A DNA stretch of 64,000 nucleotides. Origin: Pararge aegeria. Taxonomy: Eukaryota > Arthropoda > Insecta > Lepidoptera > Nymphalidae. A model generated the notes under the pieces. It saw only the letters and a program-made list of their open reading frames with translations. It had not been told where the DNA came from and did not search any database. The position numbers and the translations under genes are program-made. The stretch lies in NCBI RefSeq assembly GCF_905163445.1, contig NC_053199.1:14216001-14280000 (forward strand), written 5' to 3'. Of this stretch, positions 55,046 to 63,867 are shown piece by piece. How positions within the stretch are numbered: position 1 is the stretch's first letter; each line of letters opens with the position of its first letter.

Positions 55046-55171
55046 GTATGTGCAACAAGTGCGACATCGATTACCCACTCAAGCGAGTGACCGCACTCGC
55101 TTCTCTCGTGCGTTCAACTTCGCTTTCGTGGGCAATCGACAACTTGTCGCACTAGTTGCACAATATACTAT
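55043..55171. mobile_element. Second foldback, adjacent
   Basis: The left arm (ATAGTATGTGCAACAAGTGC, GACATCGATTACCCA) pairs with the right arm (TGGGCAATCGACAACTTGTC, GCACTAGTTGCACAATATAC) with small gaps. The core holds ACCGCACTCGCTTCTCTCGT. It shares the GTGCGACA/TGTCGCAC motif with the neighbouring foldback, so the two look like one compound element. Confidence 0.7.
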
Positions 55172-55252
55172 TATGTGCATTCATCTGTTAATCCGGTACG
55201 TGTTCATCTGTTAAGGACAAGATCCACTTGGAAGACGTAATATACGAGTATA

Positions 55253-55315
55253 TCATCATCATATCAACCCATTACCGAGGTGTCCTCCCACAATGAGAAG
55301 GGTGTTGAAGATTGT
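55253..55315 (-). mobile_element. SINE B, terminal fragment
   Basis: ATCATCATCATATCAACCCA, TTACCGAGGTGTCCTCCCAC and AATGAGAAGGGTG form the 3' terminal part, with an internal deletion. Confidence 0.6.
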
Positions 55316-55519
55316 CGATATCCTAAAGACATGGTAAATTAATAAGTATTGCACAGGATTTAGACCCTGATTAATGATTAAACTGAAGAGAAAATAGTGA
55401 TCATAAATAGTTATATGGCTAGAAAAATAATGAAGGAATAAGTATTTAGTAGGTTAGTAAATTAATGTAGAATACTAAAGTAATGTATTTATACCTAGTT
55501 TCGTATTGGTATACCTAAT

Positions 55520-55640
55520 CTAATATAATCCCCCCCTCTCTCTCTGTATATCTTGTTGTCTTTATCTGTGTCTCTATTATATTGTCTCGCTCTATTTGTA
55601 TATCTGTATCTGTATATTCTGTTATCTCTGTTTACCTTTA
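55520..55640. repeat. Pyrimidine-rich low-complexity tract
   Basis: CT- and TATCTG-rich sequence (CCCCCTCTCTCTCTCTG, then TCTGTATCTGTATATCTG-like words). It gives rise to an Arg/Tyr/Asp-rich chance frame on the minus strand. Confidence 0.75.
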
Positions 55641-55792
55641 ACTCAAATAAAGATAAGGAAATGCGCTCGCTTGTAACATAATAAAAACCCGGCATCACCA
55701 GGGCAAAACGACGCACTTCACTCGCTGACTCTGAAGCGAACGCATCTCCGGTAAAACGACTACACCTTGTTGTTTTATTTTCACTACTGTGG

Positions 55793-56068
55793 ATTGGACT
55801 CCTCTACGATCCTCCACAAAGGGGTTAAGGCCGTAATCCACCACGCTGGCCCAGTGCGGATTGGTGGACTTCACACACCTTTGAGATCATTATGGAAAAA
55901 TCTCAGGCATGCAGGTTTAATCACGATGTTTTCCTTCACCGTTGTAGCAAGTGATATTTTAATTGCTTAAAACGCACGTAACTTAGAAAAGTTAGAGGTG
56001 GAATTCGAACTCGCCTCCCCGATAGTTAAGTCCGAGTCCCACCCACCCACTGGGGTATCACCGCTTTA
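55793..56068 (-). mobile_element. SINE B, near full length
   Basis: Plus-strand order is AAAGGGGTTAAGGCCGTAAT, CCACCACGCTGGCCCAGTGC, TTGGTGGACTTCACACACCT, CTCAGGCATGCAGGTTTAAT, ATTTTAATTGCTTAAAACGC, AACTTAGAAAAGTTAGAGGT and GGAATTCGAACTCGCC (B-box). It ends GGGGTATCACCGCTTTATG. It is the closest to the family pattern of all SINE B copies here. Confidence 0.9.
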
Positions 56069-56069
56069 T

Positions 56070-56595
56070 GATAGATATACAACAATATTACAAGTGATCA
56101 CGATACTCAATCCGGACCGTCTTAACCAGTAATATCGTCAGAGCGGGTATCGCTTAATTATTTAGAAATTTCATGCAAAGATTATTTCCTACAATATTAA
56201 TAACCAGGGTATTATAACTTCTCACTACATTAATACAGAGAACTTCAAACTTTAATGAGAGGTAACCGATTTAAAGACACAACCCTATATAAGTATACGT
56301 TATAATTTTATTCCATAATAAAAATAGCGTCTGCAGTTCCAGGCGTCTTTGTAAGAACCAAGTTGTTCCTCGTTAATGAAATTTTAAAACATTGCCTTTG
56401 AGTTCCGTGATTCTGGTTCGCTTTGATTTGGAACTTTTGATTGCGCGAGTAAATGAATGTTCCTTTTTTTCCCGTTCCGTAATTTATTCGTGCTAGGTAT
56501 TTATTTACAAGTTCGATTTTATGTTCTGTAAAATGCTGCGAACATTTTATGTCAGGTATTTGTGAAGCTATAACATTGGAATAGTTTTCGTCATC
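56070..56595. other. No recognisable feature
   Basis: Unassigned. The 99-codon minus frame at 56308-56607 (starting MDNYDDENYSNVIASQIPDI) is charged and lacks a domain that I recognise. Confidence 0.4.
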
Positions 56596-56599
56596 GTAA

Positions 56600-56950
56600 T
56601 TATCCACCCGTCTACCAAGCGTGGTGATATCAGACCTTCCTGGAAAAATGCAGCAACTTATCGTTGGAAGAGTTTAGTCCAGCAATGGACCGTTATAAAG
56701 TCAAGTCAAAGTCAAATATTTCTTTATTCAAATAGGCACATAGATGGCACTTTTGATGCGTTATTATATACAAAATGTGTACATAGCAGTGAGTAGTGAT
56801 GGCGATAACTACATCGTAAACTTAAAACTAAAGCTACAATTCAGGGTTCCAATCGCGCCCTGGTCTAAGAAGAAGCCCACAACAAACTTAGCCGGGTGTT
56901 CCGCCCTGTCAGTTCTGAAATTTATAATTTTATAAAATTTATAATTTAGA
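56600..56950. mobile_element. Short repeat ending and LINE 3' end (group L3, minus)
   Basis: 56600-56697 holds CTACCAAGCGTGGTGATATC and AGTCCAGCAATGGACCGTTA, the ending also seen at 37.1 kb. 56698-56950 starts AAGTCAAGTCAAAGTCAAAT, TATTCAAATAGGCACATAGA, TGGCACTTTTGATGCGTTAT. It runs on through CTAAAGCTACAATTCAGGG and CTAAGAAGAAGCCCACAACA: a longer copy of the LINE end at 16.3 kb, in reverse orientation. Confidence 0.65.
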
Positions 56951-57169
56951 TTTACCTTCATCGTACGTTACCTACACGTAATGATCTACGTTATTGTCAT
57001 TGTACTGAGTGCCATATAAAGGATGGTTGAAATCTGGTTTTTTTGTAGTAATAACTGACGGTCCAGACAGATGTCAAACCTGATGATAATAATTGGAAAA
57101 CTATCATATAATAAAAACAGCAGCGCAGGACGTGCAAAGAACACATCCTACTTACGTACTTCACGCCTG

Positions 57170-57645
57170 AACCGCTTCTCACCTTATACTAAGTTCAAGT
57201 TCGATCTTGCATGGAGTACTGTTCTCATTCATCTTAAGAGGTTGGAACATCGTGGGTTGCCTGCCTTTCGGTATATATATATATTACCGAAATATATCCT
57301 ATATTCTATAGGATATATTTCGGAGATTGTGATCAAGAACTATTTGATCTAGTTCCCCCCTCGCCTTTTTACCATCGAACCGCGAGGCACCGTCAGGATC
57401 TGCATCCCTACGCGGTCGATACACCGCGAACGCGTACTAAGCGCTTCGCATCTTCGTTTCTGATCCGCATCGCTAGGATCTGGAATGCTCTTCCAGCTTC
57501 CATTTTCCCCAGTTCCTACAATATGAGTACCTTCTAATCAAGACTAAATAGGCATTTTCTAGGCAAGCGCGCTCCACCTTAGGCTGCATCATCGCTTACC
57601 ATCAGGTGTGATATCAGTCAAGCGCTCGTTTATAAACATAAAAAA
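57170..57645 (+). pseudogene. CR1/Jockey-like LINE C-terminus and 3' end (group L1), with internal hairpin
   Basis: Protein fragments in shifting frames are VRSCMEYCSH, a VACLSVFY trace, then after a palindromic insertion GYISEIVIKNYLI (antisense of frame) / ELFDLVPP, RHRQDLHPYAVDTPRTRTKR and FASSFLIRIARIWNALPASI. The end is FPSSYNMSTF, a stop and SRLNRHFLGKRAPP. The 3' end has ATCATCGCTTACCATCAGG, TCAAGCGCTCGTTTATAAAC and an A-run. It parallels the 26.4 and 7.9 kb copies. The coding line is broken at 57267-57323 by new hairpin sequence. Confidence 0.8.
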
Positions 57646-57664
57646 ACGTCCTGTAACGAGTCTT

Positions 57665-57805
57665 ATATAGGTTCTTAAATCTGAGGCGCAGTTGTTGGTG
57701 AGACGCCCTTGAGACCGGAACACAGAGTTGCAACAATGGTGCTTAGTGGTAGAAATAAGCCTGACGGTAATACTTCTCCGGATGAGCTCTGCCACAAAAA
57801 GCAGC
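57665..57805 (-). mobile_element. Repeat E, 5' portion
   Basis: The reverse complement holds TTTTTGTGGCAGAGCTCATC, GGAGAAGTATTACCGTCAGG, TATTTCTACCACTAAGCACC and CTGTGTTCCGGTCTCAAGGG, matching the 33.4 kb copy. The 76- to 79-codon frames over it are chance. Confidence 0.6.
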
Positions 57806-58137
57806 ACAACCAAATAAAAAAATACCACACTGAAGGTTTACACGTATCTTTTCCTCGAAATTCAAAGCACAATAAAACTGACATTAAAACAATGATATTT
57901 TATTCAGGTAATGCTCCGCTACGGAAGGTGAGCACCTGATTATGAGTTGTGACGTCACGTCGTAAACAGATGCTTAAAGTTTAAGATAATGTTCGCGCGT
58001 ACAGAAATAGGTGTCGTAAAACGTACGAAAATAAATAAAACGGTAACAATGTGCTTTGCGTTACTTACTCTAATTGAAGAATGCTTGTAAAACTGTGTAT
58101 AAACTCGTAAAAAAAGCCACTTATTATTTTACTGAAA

Positions 58138-58405
58138 AAAGCGGTGATAGCCCCGTGGATTCGGCTTGCATTTTCGGAGGGAGTGACTTCGAATCCCACA
58201 CACCTCTAACTTTTATGTGTTATGTACGTTTGTACCAATTAAAATATCCCTTGTTTCAACGGTGAAGGAAATTATGAGGAAACATGCATAACTGCGAGTT
58301 CTCCATAATGTTCTCATAAGTGCGTAGAGTCTACCAATCCGCACTGGGCCAGCGTAGACTACGCCTTTAACTCTTCGGCATGGGTTTCCTCCCAAAATGA
58401 TGTGT
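58138..58405 (+). mobile_element. SINE B, near full length, plus strand
   Basis: The head reads AAGCGGTGATAGCCCCGTGG (A box) and GTGACTTCGAATCCCACACA (B box). Then follow TTGTTTCAACGGTGAAGGAA, GCGAGTTCTCCATAATGTTC, GTCTACCAATCCGCACTGGG, CCAGCGTAGACTACGCC and GGGTTTCCTCCCAAAATGAT. It is one of only two plus-strand copies. Confidence 0.9.
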
Positions 58406-58409
58406 TATA

Positions 58410-59175
58410 AATTTTACGTCTTTCGGGAAACTGAAAACATTATTGGTTTTGAAATTTCCCGTTGCATACAATAGAATTTAAATTCTTACTTAAAACGCAA
58501 ATAACTTAGTGAAGTCGAAGTTCTACCCATTGGACTCGCCGCTTTATGTAATGGTATTGCCACACTTTATTACAAAGGCATCAAAACACCCGCATTATGC
58601 AAATCTCACTTAATGCGAACTTTGAATCTGACATACGATATCGCTGAGCCCGATTCGCAATCACACAACGGCGAACGCAAACGTTCATTTGCCGAGAATC
58701 TGTATTCCGAGCGTTATGTCGTCGGATATACGTGTTTGCCTGTACATTAGATTCACGTGATCCTTATCTACCGTTCCGATCGAGATTTCATTTTCTTTTG
58801 AAGAATTATACAAAAACTAATCTACCACATTTCTGAATCGTATAAAACGAACTCGCTCTCGCTGTTTGTACGCTTAGATCTTTTAAACTGCGCAGGGAGT
58901 TCGAATACAGTTTTCAGAAATAGATAAAGTGATTCAAAAGGAGGGCTTAAAGGATGTAAACATGCTTAATATTATAGTAGGATCACTTGGTTTTTGAGGA
59001 TCTAAGGTTGCATTTATGTATCGATGCGCTTACTCTATCACGCCAAAAAAAGATTTTAATGAAACTTAACATTAATTGCATACGGGCTTTAATTTATAAA
59101 TAGCTTACAATAAATAAATAAAATTGAAATTAATGATTCAAATAATTTTAATCACATTTTTCAGAACATAAGTAA
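58410..59175. other. No recognisable feature
   Basis: Unassigned. 58500-58550 (AACTTAGTGAAGTCGAAGTT, CCATTGGACTCGCCGCTTTA) may be a scrap of another SINE B head in minus orientation. Confidence 0.4.
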
Positions 59176-59177
59176 AT

Positions 59178-59322
59178 ATAAATAAATAAAAATAAATAAA
59201 TATACTACGACAATACACACATCGCCATCTAGCCCCAAAGTAAGCGTAGCTTGTGTTATGGGTACTAAGATAGCTGTTGAATATTTTTATGAATATAATA
59301 CATAAATACTTATAATATACAT
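59178..59322 (-). mobile_element. SINE A, 3' portion
   Basis: Plus-strand TATACTACGACAATACACAC, CATCGCCATCTAGCCCCAAA, GTAAGCGTAGCTTGTGTTAT and GGGTACTAAGATAGCTGTTG form the family tail. The family continues with a TATACAGATAAACACCCAG block, but here it stops and turns into an inverted copy of its own last 27 bases. Confidence 0.85.
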
Positions 59323-59349
59323 ATAAGTATTTATGTATTATATTCATAA
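59287..59349. repeat. Perfect hairpin, 27-bp arms, one arm is SINE A
   Basis: Arms 59287-59313 and 59323-59349 are exact reverse complements around a 9-nt loop. The left arm is normal SINE A sequence. The right arm replaces the expected continuation of the SINE. Confidence 0.95.
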
Positions 59350-59639
59350 GATCTTGTTTTGGCATAAATAAAAGTGTCAATGTAATAACATTTCATTAAA
59401 GCTACGAAAAAGAAATGTTTTATAAATATTATCTCAGTTAAAATCTTGTTTAGCAGTACACAACGACGGGGATTTAATTAACCCGTAATCCGATATTTAT
59501 TCCAAACAACCTTAGGAAATAAACAACCAAATGAATCTTCTAATATTGCTTTGTAATTGGATTGGTTGCTACTAATGTAACTCGATACGTTTAGCTTGAA
59601 CGGAGATCGCTGTTAAAACCAATGGATTAATTATTGTTA

Positions 59640-59962
59640 TAATTTACCCTCTATTGGCTAACGTTTGCTAACAGTCATGCCTGTTTGAAAGCAATGACGA
59701 GGTCTAGGTTGGAGCAAGATTGCATAGAAAATGCCTATTCACACTTGCCTTGAAGGTACTCAATTTGTACGAGTCAGTAACGGTACGATTCAGAAACGTA
59801 GATAAAATACATTTCGTGCGTGTTGATTGAATATCAAGCACATAAGGATGCCACCGCCCACGGCGTCTCGCTGTTCTGTGGTAGACTGAGGAACAAGATA
59901 TTGAAGTTCTTGAGCATACTCACCGAAAAATATCCTATAAAAACAGCGATAATATAAACTTA
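59640..59962 (-). pseudogene. LINE group L1-related 3' end
   Basis: The minus strand carries, with frame breaks, a RIFFGEYAQEL-like stretch, PSTTEQRDAVGGGILMCL-type shifted sequence, STRTKCILSTFLNRTVTDSY, KLSTFKASVNRHFLCNLAPT and a stop, then CTCGTCATTGCTTTCAAACA. It is a diverged relative of the 26.4 kb remnant and close to the 10.1 kb fragment. Confidence 0.65.
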
Positions 59963-60149
59963 AGTGTATTCGTTACAAACAGACCTCCTGACACAAATAA
60001 AGGGAGCTTTGTGGCGGAATTAAAAAAAATGATGCATAATTGTTCCTATAAGCAGGGCTAGTGGTTGTGGTATACGTATTAATATCTAAGAACGGATGTG
60101 ATTTGGTGTCAAAAAAAAGGACATCAATACGCTCAGTGAGATAGGTTTT

Positions 60150-60445
60150 TTTTAAATTCCACTACTTAAGTTGACTGCAATCTCATCAACTAGAGATGGT
60201 ATCGGGCTAACCTAGGGAGTATGCCAGTTATATTTAACCCATACTCTGAATCGGTGTCTACGTGACATCGTACTGGAACGCTAAATCGCTTAGCGGCACG
60301 TCTTTGTCAGTATTGTAACATGCAAGGAGCTAAACATTCCCTCCTTTCCAAAATCAAAATTTTAATTTTGTAATTTTTCTGTGACCATTTGCAATCGCAG
60401 CCTGAGCGATTTAACCATAAAGCTACGGCTCTTCTACGATGCCAA
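60150..60445 (-). mobile_element. SINE C, full-length but diverged
   Basis: Plus-strand order is ATTCCACTACTTAAGTTGAC, GATGGTATCGGGCTAACCTA, TCTACGTGACATCGTACTGG, AACGCTAAATCGCTTAGCGG and CACGTCTTTGTCAGTATTGT. A degraded head complement follows (GATTTAACCATAAAGCTACG). An extra AATTTTAATTTTG stretch replaces part of the B-box region. Confidence 0.7.
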
Positions 60446-60449
60446 AATT

Positions 60450-61320
60450 AGAATATGCCTTCTTATGTAAGTCTTAGAGCGACTGTAGTACTGTAAAATA
60501 ATCTTACTACATTGATATTTCCTCCAAGTGAAGGTAGATATACTTATGAAATGATAAAAAACAATGATTATTCGACTTTGTGTGAGCTGAAAATGTAGCA
60601 TATCCTATCAATGATTAATAGTATACATTCATTTAGCCAAGATTAATTTACAATCACGTGCAATTAGGTTGAATTTAAACGTTCATTTGCAGCTTCGGTT
60701 TGTATAATTATGGTGTGTTACGTATTTGCAACATCTGCTGCGATCTCTTAATGTGTTGATTTTCGACGATTCTAATCAATTAGTGCCTTGAGTTGGAGTG
60801 ATCGAGTGAGTGATTTAATTAGCTGTAAATGATCCATTAACTAAGCGCAATATTGGTTGTTTTGCAATCAATTTAGTTTCTTATCTTTGTTCATTTCGGT
60901 CAGGGTTTTAAAATAGGACTTTTAACCTCATAAGGAGACTTTCCGAAATAAAGATACGCTTTTATTACTCTAAGTCTTCTACGGACAAATTATCTTCTAC
61001 AGGACCTGTGAAAGTAGTGTCACAATAAGTTGAACCACTTAAAAATTAGCCCAGAAAATTCTTAGTTGATCTGCACGGTTTAAAATTTGAAGTGTATCTA
61101 TTTTTTTTTTTTGTTTAAAATTTCAGTATCGACGCATACACGATACAATAGAAAAAGTACCTTTTTGTTGATATAACTATGTCAAAAATCTATTTAAGAG
61201 GCGTGAAGGAAAGAAAAATAAACAAATAAACACACTTTCGTATTTATAATATTACAAAGAAGTTGTATTTATATGTTAAGAATTCAGTTATAATTCCATT
61301 TCAATATACATACTCGTACA
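60450..61320. other. Mostly unassigned, one Repeat I end
   Basis: 60600-60900 is unassigned and not obviously repetitive. 61195-61262 contains ACACACTTTCGTATTTATAA and TATTACAAAG, the Repeat I terminus. A T-run lies at 61100-61112. Confidence 0.4.
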
Positions 61321-61324
61321 TATA

Positions 61325-61735
61325 TATTAAATAATCCCTACTAATATTATAAATGCCAATGTAAGTTTGTTTGTTACGCTTTTCACGCAAAAACTACTTA
61401 ACCGATCCTAAAACCTTGTACACATATTCTTGGAAGTGTTAGAAGTAATATAGGATACTTTTTATCCCGACATTAAGCTCGGTTCCTTTGGGAGAGGGGA
61501 TGAAAGTGTTTGACGATTTTACACCAAAACTACGACAAATTATAACCAATTTAAATAATTATTTTGTACTATAGAAGTTATAATTTGTATTTTGCCCAAT
61601 CTTTTTCTAGATCTGATGAATGTGGTTGGAGATAGAGGACAGAACTCCTCGATACTGAATACTTTAAATTAAAAAACAAAATCAAACGCAGACGAAGTCG
61701 CGGGCAACAGCTGGGTATAATATAAAAACAAACAA
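61325..61735 (-). mobile_element. Repeat I, full length
   Basis: It opens CCCTACTAATATTATAAATG, GTTTGTTTGTTACGCTTTTC, GCAAAAACTACTTAACCGAT and TAATATAGGATACTTTTTAT. It closes GCAGACGAAGTCGCGGGCAA and CAGCTGGGTATAATAT. At about 410 bp it is the most complete copy in the window. It has no coding capacity. Confidence 0.75.
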
Positions 61736-61811
61736 ATAACAGATTTTAAATTAAACAGGCAACCATTTTAATACCCATAATCAAATGCCTATAACAGTAG
61801 CTGGAATTTTC

Positions 61812-61910
61812 ACCACGCTGGGCAGCCGGGTTGGTGGTCGCAGTAGATGATAGTTGTGGTAAAGAGGACGCTGTTCTCCGTTCCGATTCGTAGCGAAGAA
61901 GAAATCCTAA
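61812..61910 (+). repeat. Repeat G copy
   Basis: CACCACGCTGGGCAGCCGGG, TTGGTGGTCGCAGTAGATGA and AAAGAGGACGCTGTTCTCCG share order with the 9.3 kb copy. Confidence 0.5.
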
Positions 61911-61966
61911 GCTTGTCTTATGTAGCAGTGATGACTCATTGGTTATCACTGCTACACAAGACATGC
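61911..61966. repeat. Hairpin, 22-bp arms
   Basis: Arms 61911-61932 and 61945-61966 (core TGTAGCAGTGAT) are complementary at 20 of 22 positions around a 12-nt loop. Confidence 0.8.
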
Positions 61967-61969
61967 CTA

Positions 61970-62345
61970 CGACCGAATAATGTTGCCTTGATTGTATGGA
62001 TTAACCTACCTATTGCTAGAACTCGGGTAAAGTAGTGACGACATATTAAATGGGTCTGTAGCAGTTTCATAAACTTTTATCATATAAGCTGTGTAACTTA
62101 TTTTATCTGGAAAAACTGCCAAGTTGCTTGTTGGTTTCTAGGTAAAATGGGTCTTTAAAATTAGTAGAATATATGTCATAGAGAACACAATTAATATACT
62201 GACGATGATTCAAAAGAGTTCATTAAAGAAAGCCTTTTTGTAAGTCGATTAAAAATAAGGGTTACAAAGGGTTCAAACGTTCCTGAAAACAAAGATATGC
62301 TAAGATTGGTATCGACTGCTTCTAAGCATTATTACTTTATTATTA
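61970..62345. other. No recognisable feature
   Basis: AT-rich unassigned DNA. Confidence 0.4.
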
Positions 62346-62349
62346 TCTT

Positions 62350-62662
62350 AATATGATCATCATACCAACCCATTACCGGCCCACCATAGGGCAAGGGTGA
62401 ATGAGAAGGGTTTAGGCCGTTATCTACAATGCTGGCTAAGTGCGGATAGTTGGACTTCACACGTAGTTGAGAACATTACGGAGAACTCTCAGGCATGCAG
62501 GTTTCCTCACGATGTTTTCCTTCACTGTTGAAACAACTGATACATAAATTGCTTGAATTAAAAACGCACATAACTCCCAAGTCAGTGGTACGTGCCGGGA
62601 TCGAAGTCGGTCTCAATGAAAAGAAAGCCGAAGCCTTACCCCCCAGGCTATCAGCGCTATTT
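62350..62662 (-). mobile_element. SINE B, full length
   Basis: Plus-strand order is ATGATCATCATACCAACCCA, TTACCGGCCCACCATAGGGC, GAGAAGGGTTTAGGCCG, GTGCGGATAGTTGGACTTCA, CTCTCAGGCATGCAGGTTTC and CTCACGATGTTTTCCTTCAC. The head complement follows with GCCGGGATCGAAGTCGG (diverged B box) and CAGGCTATCAGCGCT. Confidence 0.9.
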
Positions 62663-62664
62663 AT

Positions 62665-63225
62665 GTTACTATCCTTTTTTATTATAATTGTCTTTGTGCT
62701 TTTACAGTCTCCTTTTACTGTCTGACTTAAACCAAAATTTATGATGTCCTTTGGTATTTTTTTTCTTTATTTGCTTTATACTTTGAAGAAGTTCGAAATT
62801 GCCAGAATTCGCTGGTAAAATATAATATTTTAACTAATTATAATTAAGACCCGTTTCTCGGTTTCAATGCTGCGAATTGATTGGAATCGTCGAAAATCAA
62901 CACACCAGGGGAGTGTGCCAGATGTTCGAAAGCAAACAAGTAATTCTAACGGCATAGCGCTCCACATACGGTTCCTAACTGCCAATGAAAGTTTACATTC
63001 ACCCTCATCTGATTGCAAATTGCTCAGCAATATCCTCTAAACTTGCATACACATAAATAAAACTTAAATTCCTGTCCGCTTTACTAAGCTCCTATTAAGC
63101 GATTACTAATAACATTTACCCAAACACAAAAGTATTAAAGTGTGGTGACAGAAAATGAGAATAGGTACAGTTGTCACCACCTGTCCTTTTCCCACGGGAT
63201 TCGTACGAGGCGTCTAATGGCGTAA
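62665..63225. other. Unassigned, with a repeat patch at its end
   Basis: 63165-63222 (GTTGTCACCACCTGTCCTTT, CCACGGGATTCGTACGAGGC, TCTAATGGCGTAA) matches the patch at 46.04-46.14 kb. The rest is unassigned. Confidence 0.4.
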
Positions 63226-63228
63226 CCA

Positions 63229-63309
63229 AACGGCCGATTGGTGCAATGGGCAGCGACCCTGCTTTATGAGTCCAAGGCCTTGGGTTCGATTCCCACAACT
63301 GGAAAATGT
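63229..63309 (+). mobile_element. SINE A, head only
   Basis: A clean tRNA-like head: CGGCCGATTGGTGCAATGGG, CAGCGACCCTGCTTTATGAG, TCCAAGGCCTTGGGTTCGAT and TCCCACAACTGGAAAATGTT. The element stops there, about 80 bp in, and unrelated sequence follows. A 3' loss is unusual for SINEs, which normally lose 5' ends. Confidence 0.85.
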
Positions 63310-63860
63310 TAGTCTGATGAAAATGAGACCGACCGTCACGCGATATTCAACACACAGTCGAAAAAGTCTGAGACGATGTAATAAAAGTTATAATGCGTCG
63401 GAAATAAATTATAATTAAAAAAAATTAAAAAAATTAAAAATATTTATTTCGTTTCGTACAGCAAAATAATACATTGAAATTGGGGTCATCCTAGTAAGTT
63501 ACTAGTATTACTACTAGCACTTGTGACAGGCGGCCCCGCTCTTCCATAACATCATATACAAATTGAAATAAATAAGTAGATCAAAGTTATATAAATCAAA
63601 ATTAAGTAAATTATATTGCGTTGCGATGGTTCATAAGCTACTCGTGTGTCGGACCACAGTAAGCCAACACCATCGAATATTGATAGCTTGTTTATCTAAA
63701 ACCTAACTGACATCGGAAAGTCCATTTAGTCACCGTACTTGAAACGATCTCTGACAACACACTACCATTTGGCTAGCCTTAGTTGTGAGCAGAGGCTAAT
63801 GGATTAACCGAACGTGTAAGCAACTACTTTAGCTGGGATGTAAATTTTTACGACCCGTAT
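63310..63860. other. No recognisable feature
   Basis: AT-rich unassigned DNA with an A-rich run at 63415-63440. Confidence 0.4.
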
Positions 63861-63867
63861 TCTGGAC

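Noticed and set aside
56308..56607. 99-codon minus-strand charged frame
   Set aside because: No motif, no paralogue in the window, no visible splice structure; probably chance.
63240..63300. Possible functional tRNA gene
   Set aside because: The A and B boxes are there, but the same sequence heads every SINE A copy and no complete cloverleaf with paired acceptor ends is visible.
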